Assembly (NCBI RefSeq): GCF_050627025.1
Contig: NZ_CP192472.1
DNA from: Variovorax paradoxus_P
Lineage (GTDB): Bacteria > Pseudomonadota > Gammaproteobacteria > Burkholderiales > Burkholderiaceae_C
DNA: 64,000 nt
Direction: 5' to 3' (one strand)
Both the position numbers and the translations under genes were made by a program. Positions 8,015 through 17,425 of the stretch are shown here, one piece after another; position 1 is the first letter of the stretch, and every line of letters begins with the position of its first letter. The notes beneath the pieces were generated by a model, which had not been told where the DNA came from, ran no database searches, and saw only the letters and a program-made list of their open reading frames with translations.

Positions 8015-9067
8015 TCAGGCGGCAGCCCACTGTTCGGCGCGCGCCAGTTCGGGGTCGGTGCCGAGTGCGCGGCTCCGGTCGGTGGCTTGCGCGTCCTTCA
8101 GCTGCGCGCGATGGAAGACGGCGCGAAACAACTCGGCATCGCGCAGGTCTGCGCCCTGCAGGTCGGCATGCCGGAAATCGGCGTAGGTGCAATCGGCACC
8201 TGAGAACACCGCGCGTGCCAGCCTGGCCTGCGCAAAGTGGCACTGGTGCAGTTGCGCAGAGCCGAAGTGGGCGCCCGGCAGCGCGGCCTCGGTAAAAAGC
8301 GACTGGCGCAGCTGCGCCTTGGTAAAGCGCGCGCCTTCGCCCTTCGTAGCGCAGAAGATGGCTTGCGGCGCCTGTGCGTTGCTGAAGTCGCAGCCGTCGA
8401 GGGTGCTGCCCTGAAAGTTGCATTGCCGCAGCTTTGCGCCTGCAAAGCTGCTGCCGCTCAGGTCTGCATCGGCAAACTGGCACGACTCGTAGTTGCCGCC
8501 ATCGAAACGCATGTTCTGCAGGCTGAGTTTCGAGAAGACCACACGCGTCATCGGCGCGCCCACCCAGGTCATGAGGCTCAGGTCGCAACCTGTCACCACC
8601 GTGTGCATCCACTGCGAGTGGTCGGCGTTGACGTCGACGAGTTTCGATTGCGAGAACACCGCCGACTCGAGGTTGGCGCCCTGCATCCCGGCATGGTCGA
8701 GCGCGCTGGCATGAAACCTGGCCATGGCCATCGACGCCTCGCCGAACTGCGCATGCGTGAGGTCGCACTCGTTGAAGGTGGCGGTGTGCAGGTTGGCCCC
8801 GCGAAAATCCGCGTGGTCGAGCTTGCAGCGGTTGAACACCGCATGGCGCAGGTTGGCGCCCGCAAACAGCGCGCCGCCCATGTCGCACTGGTCGAACACC
8901 GCCTCGCGAACGTCGGCTTCGCGCAGGTCCGCGCCGCTCCAGCGGCACTGCGTGAAGATGCCACCACCCAAAAAGGTCTTGGCGTAGTGGCCGCCGCTGA
9001 AGTCCTGCCCTTCGAAGGTTTCGCCCAGGCCGGCACCCAGCGAAAGAAGTTCGGCGCTCACCCTCAT
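8015..9067 (-). CDS. Pentapeptide-repeat protein
   Basis: Almost all of this 350-residue protein is made of A(D/N)LXX-type pentapeptide repeats (for example ADLREADVRE and ANLRHAVFNRCKLDHADF), which fold as a right-handed quadrilateral beta-helix. It has no signal peptide. The ATG at 9067 overlaps the stop of the upstream DUF2169-pentapeptide gene by 4 bp (ATGA), so the two are translationally coupled. Two pentapeptide proteins in a row beside vgrG, DUF3540 and DUF4150 form a recurrent spike module in Burkholderiales. The role is unknown: it may be a structural part or adaptor of the delivered complex, or it may mimic DNA like other pentapeptide proteins. Confidence 0.85.
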   Translation of the reverse strand: MRVSAELLSLGAGLGETFEGQDFSGGHYAKTFLGGGIFTQCRWSGADLREADVREAVFDQCDMGGALFAGANLRHAVFNRCKLDHADFRGANLHTATFNECDLTHAQFGEASMAMARFHASALDHAGMQGANLESAVFSQSKLVDVNADHSQWMHTVVTGCDLSLMTWVGAPMTRVVFSKLSLQNMRFDGGNYESCQFADADLSGSSFAGAKLRQCNFQGSTLDGCDFSNAQAPQAIFCATKGEGARFTKAQLRQSLFTEAALPGAHFGSAQLHQCHFAQARLARAVFSGADCTYADFRHADLQGADLRDAELFRAVFHRAQLKDAQATDRSRALGTDPELARAEQWAAA

Positions 9068-11712
9068 GCCGCACCTCCTTCGGAATTGCTGGCCGCATCT
9101 CGCGCCGCGGCAACGGCCTGCTGTTCTGCGTTCAGTCGCGGCCATGTGCGGCTGCGCGTGAGCAATGCGCCGTCGAACTGCGTGTCGCCGCTCAGTGCCA
9201 CACGTGTGAGGTCGGTGCCGAAGAGATTGGCGCGCCGCAGGTCCGCACCGATCAGGTTGGCGTAGCTGAAGACGGCATCATGAAAATTGGCGCCTGCCAG
9301 GCGTGCACGGCTGAAGCGGGTCTTGCGAAGGAGCGCGCCCTTGGCGGAAGCCAGCCGCAGGTCGGCACCTTGCAGGTCGGCCATGCCCAGGTTGGCGCCG
9401 TCGAACAGCGCCTTGGGCGCGCGCATGCCGATGGCGCTGCATTCGCCGAGGTTCGCGTTCGAAAAATCGGCGCCGCTCGCATCCACGCCGTCGAGCACGG
9501 TGTTCTTCACGAACACCACGCCCTTGGCACGCGCGGCAACCATGCGTGCGCCCTGCAGCTGGCAGGTAACGAAGGTGGTGGACTGCAGCAAGGCGCCTGA
9601 AAGATCGACACCGCGCAGATCGCACTCGATGAAGTTGGCGCCGCTCAGGTCGGCCTCGCGCAGGTCGAGGCCCTGCAGCACGAGCTTGTAGAACACGTTG
9701 CCCGCCAGTTGCGCGCCGCTCCAGTCGGCAACGCCCCACTCCGTTTCGAGCAGGTTGGCGCCGGCCAGGTTGGCGCGCCGCATCTGCGTGCCGGCAAGCG
9801 CCGTGTGCATGAGCATGGCACCGCCGAGGTTGGACCGGTCGAACACCGCACCGGCAACTTTCGCGCGGCCCAGGTTGGCGCCGGTGAAGTCGGCCTCTAT
9901 GGCCATGCAGTCCTGCATGTCGGCATGCGCGAGCACCGCGCCGGCAAACTTGCAGCCCGATATGTTGGCCTTGCGAAGGTTCGCGCTCTCCAGCCACGCA
10001 CCCGAAAAATCGAAGCCGTGCAGGTCGAGGCCCGACAGGTCGACACCGGTGAGATCGATCCAAGGCAGCGTGCGGTGGCCTTGCCCGGCCAGCCATTGCA
10101 CCTCTTGCCGGCGTTGGGCGCCTTCTTCTCCTCTCAGCGCAAAGGCCGGTGGCTGCATGTGGGCCGACTGCAAATAGCCCAGCCGCTCGGCGCCTTGGCG
10201 ATCGCGCAGCTTTTCCAGCAACTGAGGTTCGGGCATCGGCAGCTTGCCGAACTGGGCCTTGAGCTCGGCCAGGTGCTTCTCGGCGGTGTAGGGCGGCGGG
10301 CCCCGGTGCGCCAGCTCGGCCATGCGTTTTCTGTCTTCACCGCTCAGCGCGAGCAGCTTTTCGAGCTGCTCCAGCATGTCTTGCGCTACCGCGAGCTGCT
10401 GCGCCTCGGCCTCCTTCTGGCTGGCCTTGACGTAGGCGGGCAGCTCGGCCAGGGTCGGTGGCTTCTCGCGCACCGGCGGCTTCAGGCCCAGTGCGTCCGG
10501 GTCTTTGCCAAAGGCCACGGCCTTCTCGCGCGCAAGGGCCACGTCGATCTCCGCGCGGCGGAACTGCGCGTCGGCCTGAAGGCCGTCCATCTTGTAGATC
10601 TCGGACGCCTTTTCGAAGTCGGGGTCGGCGGTGTCGATGTCGTCGGGCACCAGGTCGGCATCGTTCAGGCTTTCGATGCCGCCATGCACGGGGTCTGTGC
10701 GTCGGGCAAGCACGCCGGCATAGTGGGCATCGCCGCGTGGCTGGCCCAGGCGCTCGACCGCCGTCATCAGGTGGTCGATGTCGCTGCCGTCGTACTCCGC
10801 CACTTCGGCCAGGCCGTGCCAGATGAGCAGCATGCGCTCCACTTCAGGAAAGAACCACACGGTGGTGAGCCGCATCGGCACTTCCTTGAACTTGTGCGAT
10901 TCGCCGCCCGGTGCCACCTGCTCCGGCGGCAACCGGTAGTTGGCGAACACGCGCGCCCGCAGCCCCGGCAGGTTGCCCTGCAGCAGCGGCTTGGTGGGGT
11001 GCAGGTGCTCGAGCGCAAAGGCCTCGTCGCCGCGCAGGGGTGCATCCAGCCACTGGTCTTTCGGCGCCATGTTGAAGTGGCGCCAATCCACGTCAGGCGG
11101 AAAGCCGGGCGCATGCTGCTTGAGGTAGTTCTCGTCGTAGGTGCCGCGCAATGCGGCGCGCTGCGGGTGCATCACATCGAGCGCGCCAAAACCTGCGGGC
11201 TGCACCACGTCGCCAGGCGCGGTGATGCGCGAGCCGGGCAGCTCGAGCGGCGGCAGCCAGTGCACGCCGCCTGCCGCTGCGGCGCCCATGCCCAGCGGGT
11301 TGTCGGCCACCGTCGGCCCGCCGTAGGCATTGGCCCAATCGAGCGGCACCGGCTGATAGACCTCCGACTGCACCACGCGCGCGCCGTCCCAGTAGCGCGG
11401 CGAGAAGGCCATGACGGCCTTGCCGGCATTGCCCAGCCGCACGCGCGCAACAGCCCCGCGCGAACCGGCTTCGCTCGCATGCACGCGGCCGACCACCAGG
11501 TATTCGGGCGTGAGCTTGGCAATGCCTTCGTCGACCAGCGGCATCGCCATGAGCTTGGAGATGCAGTTCCACATCGACTGCTCGCGCAGCAGGCCTCCCA
11601 CGTCGGGCGACATCGGCGCGAAGAGCATGGTGCTCACGCACAGCCCGGCCTTGGACCGGTACTCGATCGGCCGAAAGCTCAGCGCGGCGACATGGGGCTT
11701 GAGTATCTGCAT
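9064..11712 (-). CDS. DUF2169-pentapeptide fusion protein
   Basis: This 882-residue protein joins a DUF2169 adaptor domain (residues 1 to about 300; SFRPIEYRSKAGLCVSTMLF, WANAYGGPTVADNPLGMG, RGTYDENYLKQHAPGFP) to a charged helical linker (about 370-510). A pentapeptide beta-helix follows (about 555-840; SGLDLHGFDFSGAWLESANL). By analogy with other DUF2169 proteins it should recruit cargo to the VgrG encoded directly upstream, 42 bp away. Covalent fusion to a beta-helix suggests it may itself be part of the secreted tip. It overlaps the next gene by 4 bp. The domain calls are firm; the function is inferred. Confidence 0.85.
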   Translation of the reverse strand: MQILKPHVAALSFRPIEYRSKAGLCVSTMLFAPMSPDVGGLLREQSMWNCISKLMAMPLVDEGIAKLTPEYLVVGRVHASEAGSRGAVARVRLGNAGKAVMAFSPRYWDGARVVQSEVYQPVPLDWANAYGGPTVADNPLGMGAAAAGGVHWLPPLELPGSRITAPGDVVQPAGFGALDVMHPQRAALRGTYDENYLKQHAPGFPPDVDWRHFNMAPKDQWLDAPLRGDEAFALEHLHPTKPLLQGNLPGLRARVFANYRLPPEQVAPGGESHKFKEVPMRLTTVWFFPEVERMLLIWHGLAEVAEYDGSDIDHLMTAVERLGQPRGDAHYAGVLARRTDPVHGGIESLNDADLVPDDIDTADPDFEKASEIYKMDGLQADAQFRRAEIDVALAREKAVAFGKDPDALGLKPPVREKPPTLAELPAYVKASQKEAEAQQLAVAQDMLEQLEKLLALSGEDRKRMAELAHRGPPPYTAEKHLAELKAQFGKLPMPEPQLLEKLRDRQGAERLGYLQSAHMQPPAFALRGEEGAQRRQEVQWLAGQGHRTLPWIDLTGVDLSGLDLHGFDFSGAWLESANLRKANISGCKFAGAVLAHADMQDCMAIEADFTGANLGRAKVAGAVFDRSNLGGAMLMHTALAGTQMRRANLAGANLLETEWGVADWSGAQLAGNVFYKLVLQGLDLREADLSGANFIECDLRGVDLSGALLQSTTFVTCQLQGARMVAARAKGVVFVKNTVLDGVDASGADFSNANLGECSAIGMRAPKALFDGANLGMADLQGADLRLASAKGALLRKTRFSRARLAGANFHDAVFSYANLIGADLRRANLFGTDLTRVALSGDTQFDGALLTRSRTWPRLNAEQQAVAAARDAASNSEGGAA

Positions 11713-11754
11713 GAGAAACGGGTGATGTCGTGCGCGCGGCTGTGCGGGCGGCGC

Positions 11755-14616
11755 TCAATCGGCCGACGCCGGCGGCGTGGGCAGCCCCTTGGAGGCGGCC
11801 GGCTGGGGCGCTTCGGTTGGCATCTTCGACGAGCCTGCGGCAATCTTCGATCCGTCGCCGACAACGGCATCGGGCGGTGCGCCCAGCTGCTTGTCGTCCG
11901 TGTATTGCGCGGCCTTGTCGGCCGGTGCCGAATGCAGGCGAATGTTGTCTGGGTTGGCCCAGCCGTTGTCCCTGCGGGCTTCGGCAATGCCCTTGGCAGT
12001 GGCCAGGCGCGACGCCATGCCGTGCAGCCCGAGGGCTTTTGCCTGCGTCGCGGCTTCCTGCAGCGCAGCCGCCGCATCCGTGTACTGCTGGTTGGTGGCC
12101 TTGATGTCGGTGTACGCAGCCGCAATCGAATACGCGACCGCGCCGATTGCAGCGCCAATGGACGCGCCCATGGCAAACGCTCCCCCGGCGCCCCCGCCCG
12201 CACCGCCGCCGGGCATGATGACTTTGGCTTGCCGCTGCTCCACGTCCACAGGCGAAATGCTCAGGTCCACACCCGCAAAGCCGAGCTTGAGCGCCGCCGC
12301 CGTTTCCATTTGCAGCGCCAGGCACGAAGCCATGCTCAGGCCCATCATCGTGTCGATCGACAGGCCCATGAAGGTCGAGCGCGCCATGCCCATGTTGGCT
12401 TCGCTGTTGACGCCGATGTAGCCGCTGGAGTTGGGGCCCAGCACGGTAGTGTTGGAGCCGTTCGAGGTGGCGTTGATGTTGCCCACGGCGAACATCTCGA
12501 GGTTCGAGTTGGACACCGCCTTGATCGAATTGGCGAAGATGCTGTGCGAACCGACGCTCGCATCCACGCGGTCTGCGTTGGTGGCCAGCTTCAGCTCGCC
12601 CACAGAACTTATCGCGATGTTTGCGCCCGAGGTCAGCGCAACCGCGCCCACCGCATTCACCGTCATCGACGCAGAGGTCTGCGAGAACGCGCCCACCGTG
12701 GTAAGTGTGTAGGTGCTGTTGGTGTGCGACGTCACGGGGCCGTTCACCACCGTGTCCTGCTTGCCCTTGGTGCCGACGGTCTGGTTGCCCAGCGTGGTGG
12801 TGAAGGTGTCCGCGTCGAACTTGTTGGTCTGCGCCAGAACCACATGGTTCATCTGCGTCTTCATGACCGTGTGTTCTTCCTTGCCCTTCACCATGATCGT
12901 GCGGTGGCGGTCGACGGTCAGGCTCTGGTCGCGCATCACGTGGCCGGAGTCGTCGTTCTCCACCGTGGTGGCCATGTTCTTTTCGGCGTGGATGTTCAGG
13001 AGCTCGTGCCCCTTCTTGTCCTCGAACATGATCTCGTTGTAGTTGGCGGGCCCGCCGCCCGGCGTGGAGCGCGTCTTGAAGCCGCTCTGCGTGGGCGACT
13101 TGTACGGAATGGGCTGGTCGTCGTTGTAGACGCGGCCCGTGATGATGGGCCGGTCCGGGTCGCCGTTCATGAACTCGACGATCACCTCCTGCCCGATGCG
13201 CGGCGTGAAGTAGCCGCCCCAGCCCTTGCCTGCCCAGGGTTGCGAGCAGCGTATCCAGCAGGTGGCCTTGCCGTCGCCGTCGTTGTAGCGGTCCCAGTGA
13301 AAGTGCACCATCACGCGGCCCTCGTCCACGTGGAGCTCTTCGCCTTCGGGGCCGCACACGATGGCGCTCTGCGGGCCGGGCATCGTCACACGCGGCGTCA
13401 GCAGCGGCGGACGGAACGTGCGCTCCACCGGCAGCGCGGTAATCAGGAAGGCGCTCGCGCCCCGCGCGCCGGTGCGCAGCGACGGATGCCGCTCGACCAC
13501 CTCGGCGAAGGCGGTCAGCACGTCGGCATTCACCGCGTCGTCGAGAATCGCTTCGGCCAGCAGCGCCGCGGCCGATTGCGATTCGCCGTCTTCATCGGCC
13601 CCTTCATAGCCCCGATGGCTGGCCACGAACACGCAGCCGCCGATGACGTACTCGCCGTCGCGCAGGCCGCCGCGGTCGCCCTCGAAGTCGAAGCTGCGGC
13701 CGGCCGCCACGTCGGGCCAGGGGGTGAGGCCCCAGTGGCGCTCGCGGCGCCCGTCGAACTCTTCCAGGTGCACCTTCACCGCCGCGTCCACTTCTTCGCC
13801 GGTGAAATAGTTGCCCGGGTATTCGAACACTTCGAGGTCGGAGAGCTCGTGCTTTTCCTGCACGTCCACTTCCACGCTCAGCGGCTTCTTGATTGCCTTG
13901 TAGTCGACGTCGCGCGAGGCGTATTTGCCGCTGTCGAAGCGGCGCACATCGATCCATTCGCTGATCTCGTTGAAGCGTGCCTCGCTCACATCGGGCGACG
14001 CAAAGCGCAGCTTGGCTTCAACCGCGAGCTTCTCGTGGGCAATGCCGCTCGCGTCCGAAAGGTGCATGGTGCCCGGCGCATCGTGCGCATCGAACCAGTA
14101 GTAGATGCCTTCGGCCTCCAGCAGGCGCGACAGGTAGTTGTAGTCGCTCTCCTGGAACTGCACGCAATAGCGCCGGGCCGGATGCGTGCCCACCACGTTG
14201 TCGGTGCGCGTCTTCTTGAAGCGCTTGATCGGGCTGTCCTCGAACACCGCGTCCAGGATGCCGAGCACCGGCTTGTCCTGAAGGATGCGCGAGTTGGCCC
14301 GCTTGGTGAGCAGCCAGAACCATGAACGCAGCCGTATCTGGTAGCGAAAGTAGCGCCCCACCTGCCGCCCGCGGGTAAAGCGCACCGCATGCCCCTGGCA
14401 ATGCCGCTCGTGCTTCGCGCCGTCCGCATCCGAGAACTCGATCACCACATCGAAGGCATGGCCCAGGATGTCCTTGGCGTCGACAAAGGCATTCTCCGAA
14501 AGCACCGTGAGCTCGTAGGTCGAGGCCCTTGCCAGGGCCTCGTGCCCTGCAATGGACCAGAACATGAGGTCGTCCTTGGCGGGCGACTCGCTCTCGATGC
14601 GGAAATCATGCGACAT
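11755..14616 (-). CDS. vgrG: VgrG spike protein with Gly/Ala-rich C-terminal extension
   Basis: The 953-residue protein has a standard VgrG body: the gp27-like base at 1-340 (FWSIAGHEALARASTYELTV), the OB region near 410-500 (RCSQPWAGKGWGGYFTPR, IGQEVIVEFMNGDPDRP) and the beta-helix to about 790. About 160 further residues follow. The extension opens with a glycine/alanine-rich hydrophobic segment (GAFAMGASIGAAIGAVAYSI). It continues as an Ala/Gln-rich, probably helical stretch (QQYTDAAAALQEAATQAKAL) and ends Pro-rich. No known toxin motif is visible in it. It could bind the pentapeptide or DUF2169 cargo, or be a membrane-active tail. It is 40 bp downstream of clpV and leads the first spike module. 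Confidence 0.92.
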   Translation of the reverse strand: MSHDFRIESESPAKDDLMFWSIAGHEALARASTYELTVLSENAFVDAKDILGHAFDVVIEFSDADGAKHERHCQGHAVRFTRGRQVGRYFRYQIRLRSWFWLLTKRANSRILQDKPVLGILDAVFEDSPIKRFKKTRTDNVVGTHPARRYCVQFQESDYNYLSRLLEAEGIYYWFDAHDAPGTMHLSDASGIAHEKLAVEAKLRFASPDVSEARFNEISEWIDVRRFDSGKYASRDVDYKAIKKPLSVEVDVQEKHELSDLEVFEYPGNYFTGEEVDAAVKVHLEEFDGRRERHWGLTPWPDVAAGRSFDFEGDRGGLRDGEYVIGGCVFVASHRGYEGADEDGESQSAAALLAEAILDDAVNADVLTAFAEVVERHPSLRTGARGASAFLITALPVERTFRPPLLTPRVTMPGPQSAIVCGPEGEELHVDEGRVMVHFHWDRYNDGDGKATCWIRCSQPWAGKGWGGYFTPRIGQEVIVEFMNGDPDRPIITGRVYNDDQPIPYKSPTQSGFKTRSTPGGGPANYNEIMFEDKKGHELLNIHAEKNMATTVENDDSGHVMRDQSLTVDRHRTIMVKGKEEHTVMKTQMNHVVLAQTNKFDADTFTTTLGNQTVGTKGKQDTVVNGPVTSHTNSTYTLTTVGAFSQTSASMTVNAVGAVALTSGANIAISSVGELKLATNADRVDASVGSHSIFANSIKAVSNSNLEMFAVGNINATSNGSNTTVLGPNSSGYIGVNSEANMGMARSTFMGLSIDTMMGLSMASCLALQMETAAALKLGFAGVDLSISPVDVEQRQAKVIMPGGGAGGGAGGAFAMGASIGAAIGAVAYSIAAAYTDIKATNQQYTDAAAALQEAATQAKALGLHGMASRLATAKGIAEARRDNGWANPDNIRLHSAPADKAAQYTDDKQLGAPPDAVVGDGSKIAAGSSKMPTEAPQPAASKGLPTPPASAD

Positions 14617-14656
14617 GTGTTGTTCTCTTCAGGCGTGGCGTCGGGCGTGCAAGGCG

Positions 14657-17386
14657 CTAGTCGAAGGCGTAGGTAAAGTCGGCGTCCTTCACGTCCAGCG
14701 CCACGCGGCGGATCTCGCCGCCCGAGGCCAGGCGTTGCAGGTACTCGACCGAAATCGTCGGCAGCACGGTGTTGGTCAGGATCGCGTCGATCACGCGGCC
14801 ACCGGACTCCGGGTCCTGGCAGCGCGCCACCACTTGGTCGACCACCGCGTCGCTGTATTCGAACGGCACCCCGTGGTTGGTTTCCACACGCTTCTTGATG
14901 CGGCCCAGCTGCAGCCGCACGATCTTCTTCATCATGTCCGGCGACAGCGGGTAATAGGGAATGGTGACGATGCGGCCCAGCAGCGCGGGCGGAAACACCT
15001 TCATGAGCGGCGCCTTGAGCGCATCGGCCAGCGCATTCGAATCGGGCAGCAGCTCGGGGTCGCGGCACATGCTCATCACCAGCTCGCTGCCGGCATTGGT
15101 GGTGAGCAGGATGATCGTGTTCTTGAAGTCGATCATGCGGCCCTCGCCGTCTTCCATCCAGCCCTTGTCGAACACCTGGAAGAAGATCTCGTGCACGTCG
15201 GGGTGGGCCTTTTCCACCTCGTCGAGCAGCACCACGCTGTAGGGCCTGCGGCGCACGGCCTCGGTCAGGATGCCGCCTTCGCCGTAGCCCACGTAGCCGG
15301 GCGGCGCGCCCTTGAGCGTGGAGACGGTGTGCGCCTCCTGGAACTCGCTCATGTTGATGGTGATGATGTTCTGCTCGCCGCCGTAGAGCGCCTCGGCCAG
15401 CGCCAGCGCGGTTTCGGTCTTGCCCACGCCCGAGGTGCCGCACAACATGAAAACGCCGATAGGCTTTTGCGGGTTGTCCAGCCGCGCACGCGACGTTTGA
15501 ATGCGGCGCGCAATCATTTCCAGGCCGTGCTTCTGTCCGATGACGCGCTGGTTGAGCGTGTCCGCAAGCTTGAGCACCGCCTCGACTTCGTTCTTGACCA
15601 TGCGGCCGACGGGAATGCCCGTCCAGTCGGCCACCACCGAAGCCACCGCCTGCTCGTCCACCGAAGGCAGGATGAGCGGCGACTCGCCCTGCACCGCATG
15701 GATCTTCGCTTGCAGCGCATGCAGCTCTTCGAGCAGTGCAGCCCGGTTTTCTCCCCCTCCCCCGCTGGGGGAGGGCTGGGGTGGGGGCACCTCGGCCTTG
15801 GCCTCCCCCTCAGCGGTAGCCGCATCCACCGGCTTGTTCCCCGCCCGCAGCTTCGCACGCAATTCAAGCAGCCGGTCGACCAGCCCCTTCTCTTCCTGCC
15901 AGCGCGCATTCAGCGCATCGAGCTGCACCTTCGATTCGGCCAGCAGCGCAGTGACCTGTGCCGCGCGCTTGGTCACGTCGATGCCGATCGCCTCCTCGCG
16001 GCCGATGATCTCCTGCTCGACCGTGAGCCCCTCGATGCGTCGCATGCAGTCTTCCACTTCAGGCGGCGTGGCGTGCTGCGACACGGCCACTCGGGCGCAG
16101 GCGGTGTCCAGCAGGCTCACCGCCTTGTCGGGCAGCTGGCGCGCGGGAATGTAGCGGTGCGAAAGCTTCACGGCCGCCTCGATGGCCTCGTCGAGCAACT
16201 GCACGCGGTGATGCTTTTCGAGCACGCTGGCCACGCCGCGCAGCATGAGGATGGCCTTCACCTCGTCGGGCTCGGGCACCTGCACCACCTGGAAGCGCCG
16301 CGTAAGTGCCGGGTCTTTCTCGATGTATTTCTTGTACTCGGCCCAGGTGGTCGCGCCAATGGTGCGCAGGTTGCCGCGTGCCAACGCAGGCTTCAGCAGG
16401 TTGGCCGCGTCACCCGTGCCGGCCGCGCCACCGGCGCCCACCAGCGTGTGGATCTCGTCGATGAAAAGAATGATGGGCGTCGGCGAGCTCTGCACCTCGT
16501 CGATCACCTGGCGCAGGCGCTGCTCGAACTCGCCCTTCATGCTCGCACCGGCCTGCAGCAGGCCTATGTCGAGCGTGAGCAGCTTCACGTCTTTCAGCTG
16601 CGGCGGCACGTCGCCGCGCGCAAGGCGTTGCGCAAAACCCTCGACCACGGCCGTCTTGCCAACGCCGGCCTCGCCGGTCAACAGCGGGTTGTTCTGGCGG
16701 CGCCGCATCAGGATGTCGACGATCTGGCGGATCTCTTCGTCGCGCCCGGTCACCGGGTCCATCTCGCCCTTCTTGGCCTTTTCGGTCAGGTCGACGGCAA
16801 ATTTCTTCAGCGCATCGCCCTTGCCCATGGCCGCCGGTGCCATGGCGCCGGAGTCTTCGCCCGGCGCGCCGCTGCCCATGCCGGTTCCGTCCTGCGCGCG
16901 CATCTGCGATTCGGGCGAAGGGTCGCAGATCTTCACGAAGTTGTCGGCCAGGTCTTCGACCTTGATCTTCTCGAACTGCTTCGACAACCCGAAGAGCGGG
17001 TTGCGCAGGCTCTGCGTCTTGAGCATGCCCACCAGGATGTAGCCGGTGCGCACCTGCGCCTCGCCAAACTGGAGCGTGGCGTAGGTCCAGGCACGCTCGA
17101 TGGCATTCTCGATATGCGGAGAAAAGTCGCTGATGGCGGTGGCGCCACGCGGCAGGCGATCGAGCGCGGCCGTCATGTCCTTGGCAATCACCGACACGTC
17201 GAGCCCGTAGTGCTGGATCACGCGGTGCAGGTCGGAGTCTTGCGCCTGCAGCAGTTGCGCAAACCAGTGCTCCAGCTCTACGTAGGGATTGCCGCGCATC
17301 TTGCAGAACACGGTGGCGCCTTCGATGGCTTTGTAGGCCAGCGAGTTGAGCTTGCCGAAAAGGGCGGTGCGGCTGATTTCACTCAT
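14657..17386 (-). CDS. clpV: ClpV/TssH AAA+ ATPase that recycles the T6SS sheath
   Basis: This 909-residue protein is a two-ring ClpB-like ATPase of the ClpV family. It disassembles the contracted TssB-TssC sheath in the cytoplasm. Residues 1-150 form the Clp N-domain, the first Walker A is GEAGVGKT (238-245) with a Walker B ending IDEIHTL, and the second Walker A is GTSGVGKTE with Lys656. The start is supported by a GGAG sequence just upstream. A Pro/Gly-rich stretch of about 16 residues in the coiled middle region (about 532-547) is encoded by a palindromic repeat inserted in frame. It lies between tssG and vgrG. Its substrate proteins TssB and TssC are not encoded in the window. Confidence 0.95.
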   Translation of the reverse strand: MSEISRTALFGKLNSLAYKAIEGATVFCKMRGNPYVELEHWFAQLLQAQDSDLHRVIQHYGLDVSVIAKDMTAALDRLPRGATAISDFSPHIENAIERAWTYATLQFGEAQVRTGYILVGMLKTQSLRNPLFGLSKQFEKIKVEDLADNFVKICDPSPESQMRAQDGTGMGSGAPGEDSGAMAPAAMGKGDALKKFAVDLTEKAKKGEMDPVTGRDEEIRQIVDILMRRRQNNPLLTGEAGVGKTAVVEGFAQRLARGDVPPQLKDVKLLTLDIGLLQAGASMKGEFEQRLRQVIDEVQSSPTPIILFIDEIHTLVGAGGAAGTGDAANLLKPALARGNLRTIGATTWAEYKKYIEKDPALTRRFQVVQVPEPDEVKAILMLRGVASVLEKHHRVQLLDEAIEAAVKLSHRYIPARQLPDKAVSLLDTACARVAVSQHATPPEVEDCMRRIEGLTVEQEIIGREEAIGIDVTKRAAQVTALLAESKVQLDALNARWQEEKGLVDRLLELRAKLRAGNKPVDAATAEGEAKAEVPPPQPSPSGGGGENRAALLEELHALQAKIHAVQGESPLILPSVDEQAVASVVADWTGIPVGRMVKNEVEAVLKLADTLNQRVIGQKHGLEMIARRIQTSRARLDNPQKPIGVFMLCGTSGVGKTETALALAEALYGGEQNIITINMSEFQEAHTVSTLKGAPPGYVGYGEGGILTEAVRRRPYSVVLLDEVEKAHPDVHEIFFQVFDKGWMEDGEGRMIDFKNTIILLTTNAGSELVMSMCRDPELLPDSNALADALKAPLMKVFPPALLGRIVTIPYYPLSPDMMKKIVRLQLGRIKKRVETNHGVPFEYSDAVVDQVVARCQDPESGGRVIDAILTNTVLPTISVEYLQRLASGGEIRRVALDVKDADFTYAFD
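15755..15786. repeat. REP-like palindromic element inside clpV
   Basis: A 9-bp perfect stem (15755-15763 with 15767-15775, three-base loop) is followed by a G-rich tail (GCTGGGGTGGGGGC). The layout is that of the palindromic elements dispersed between genes in many proteobacteria. Here it lies within clpV and is read through in frame, adding Pro/Ser/Gly-rich residues to a flexible part of the protein. A related C-run/G-run hairpin lies at 26353-26405. Confidence 0.6.
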
Positions 17387-17425
17387 GGAGGACTCCGTAT
17401 CTCTTCAAGACGAATGAAGCTGGGT

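Noticed and set aside
9709..14325. Very long open frame on the plus strand (over 1500 codons)
   Set aside because: It lies antisense to vgrG and the DUF2169-pentapeptide gene, has His/Arg-rich composition and no known motif. It is a by-product of high G+C at third codon positions.
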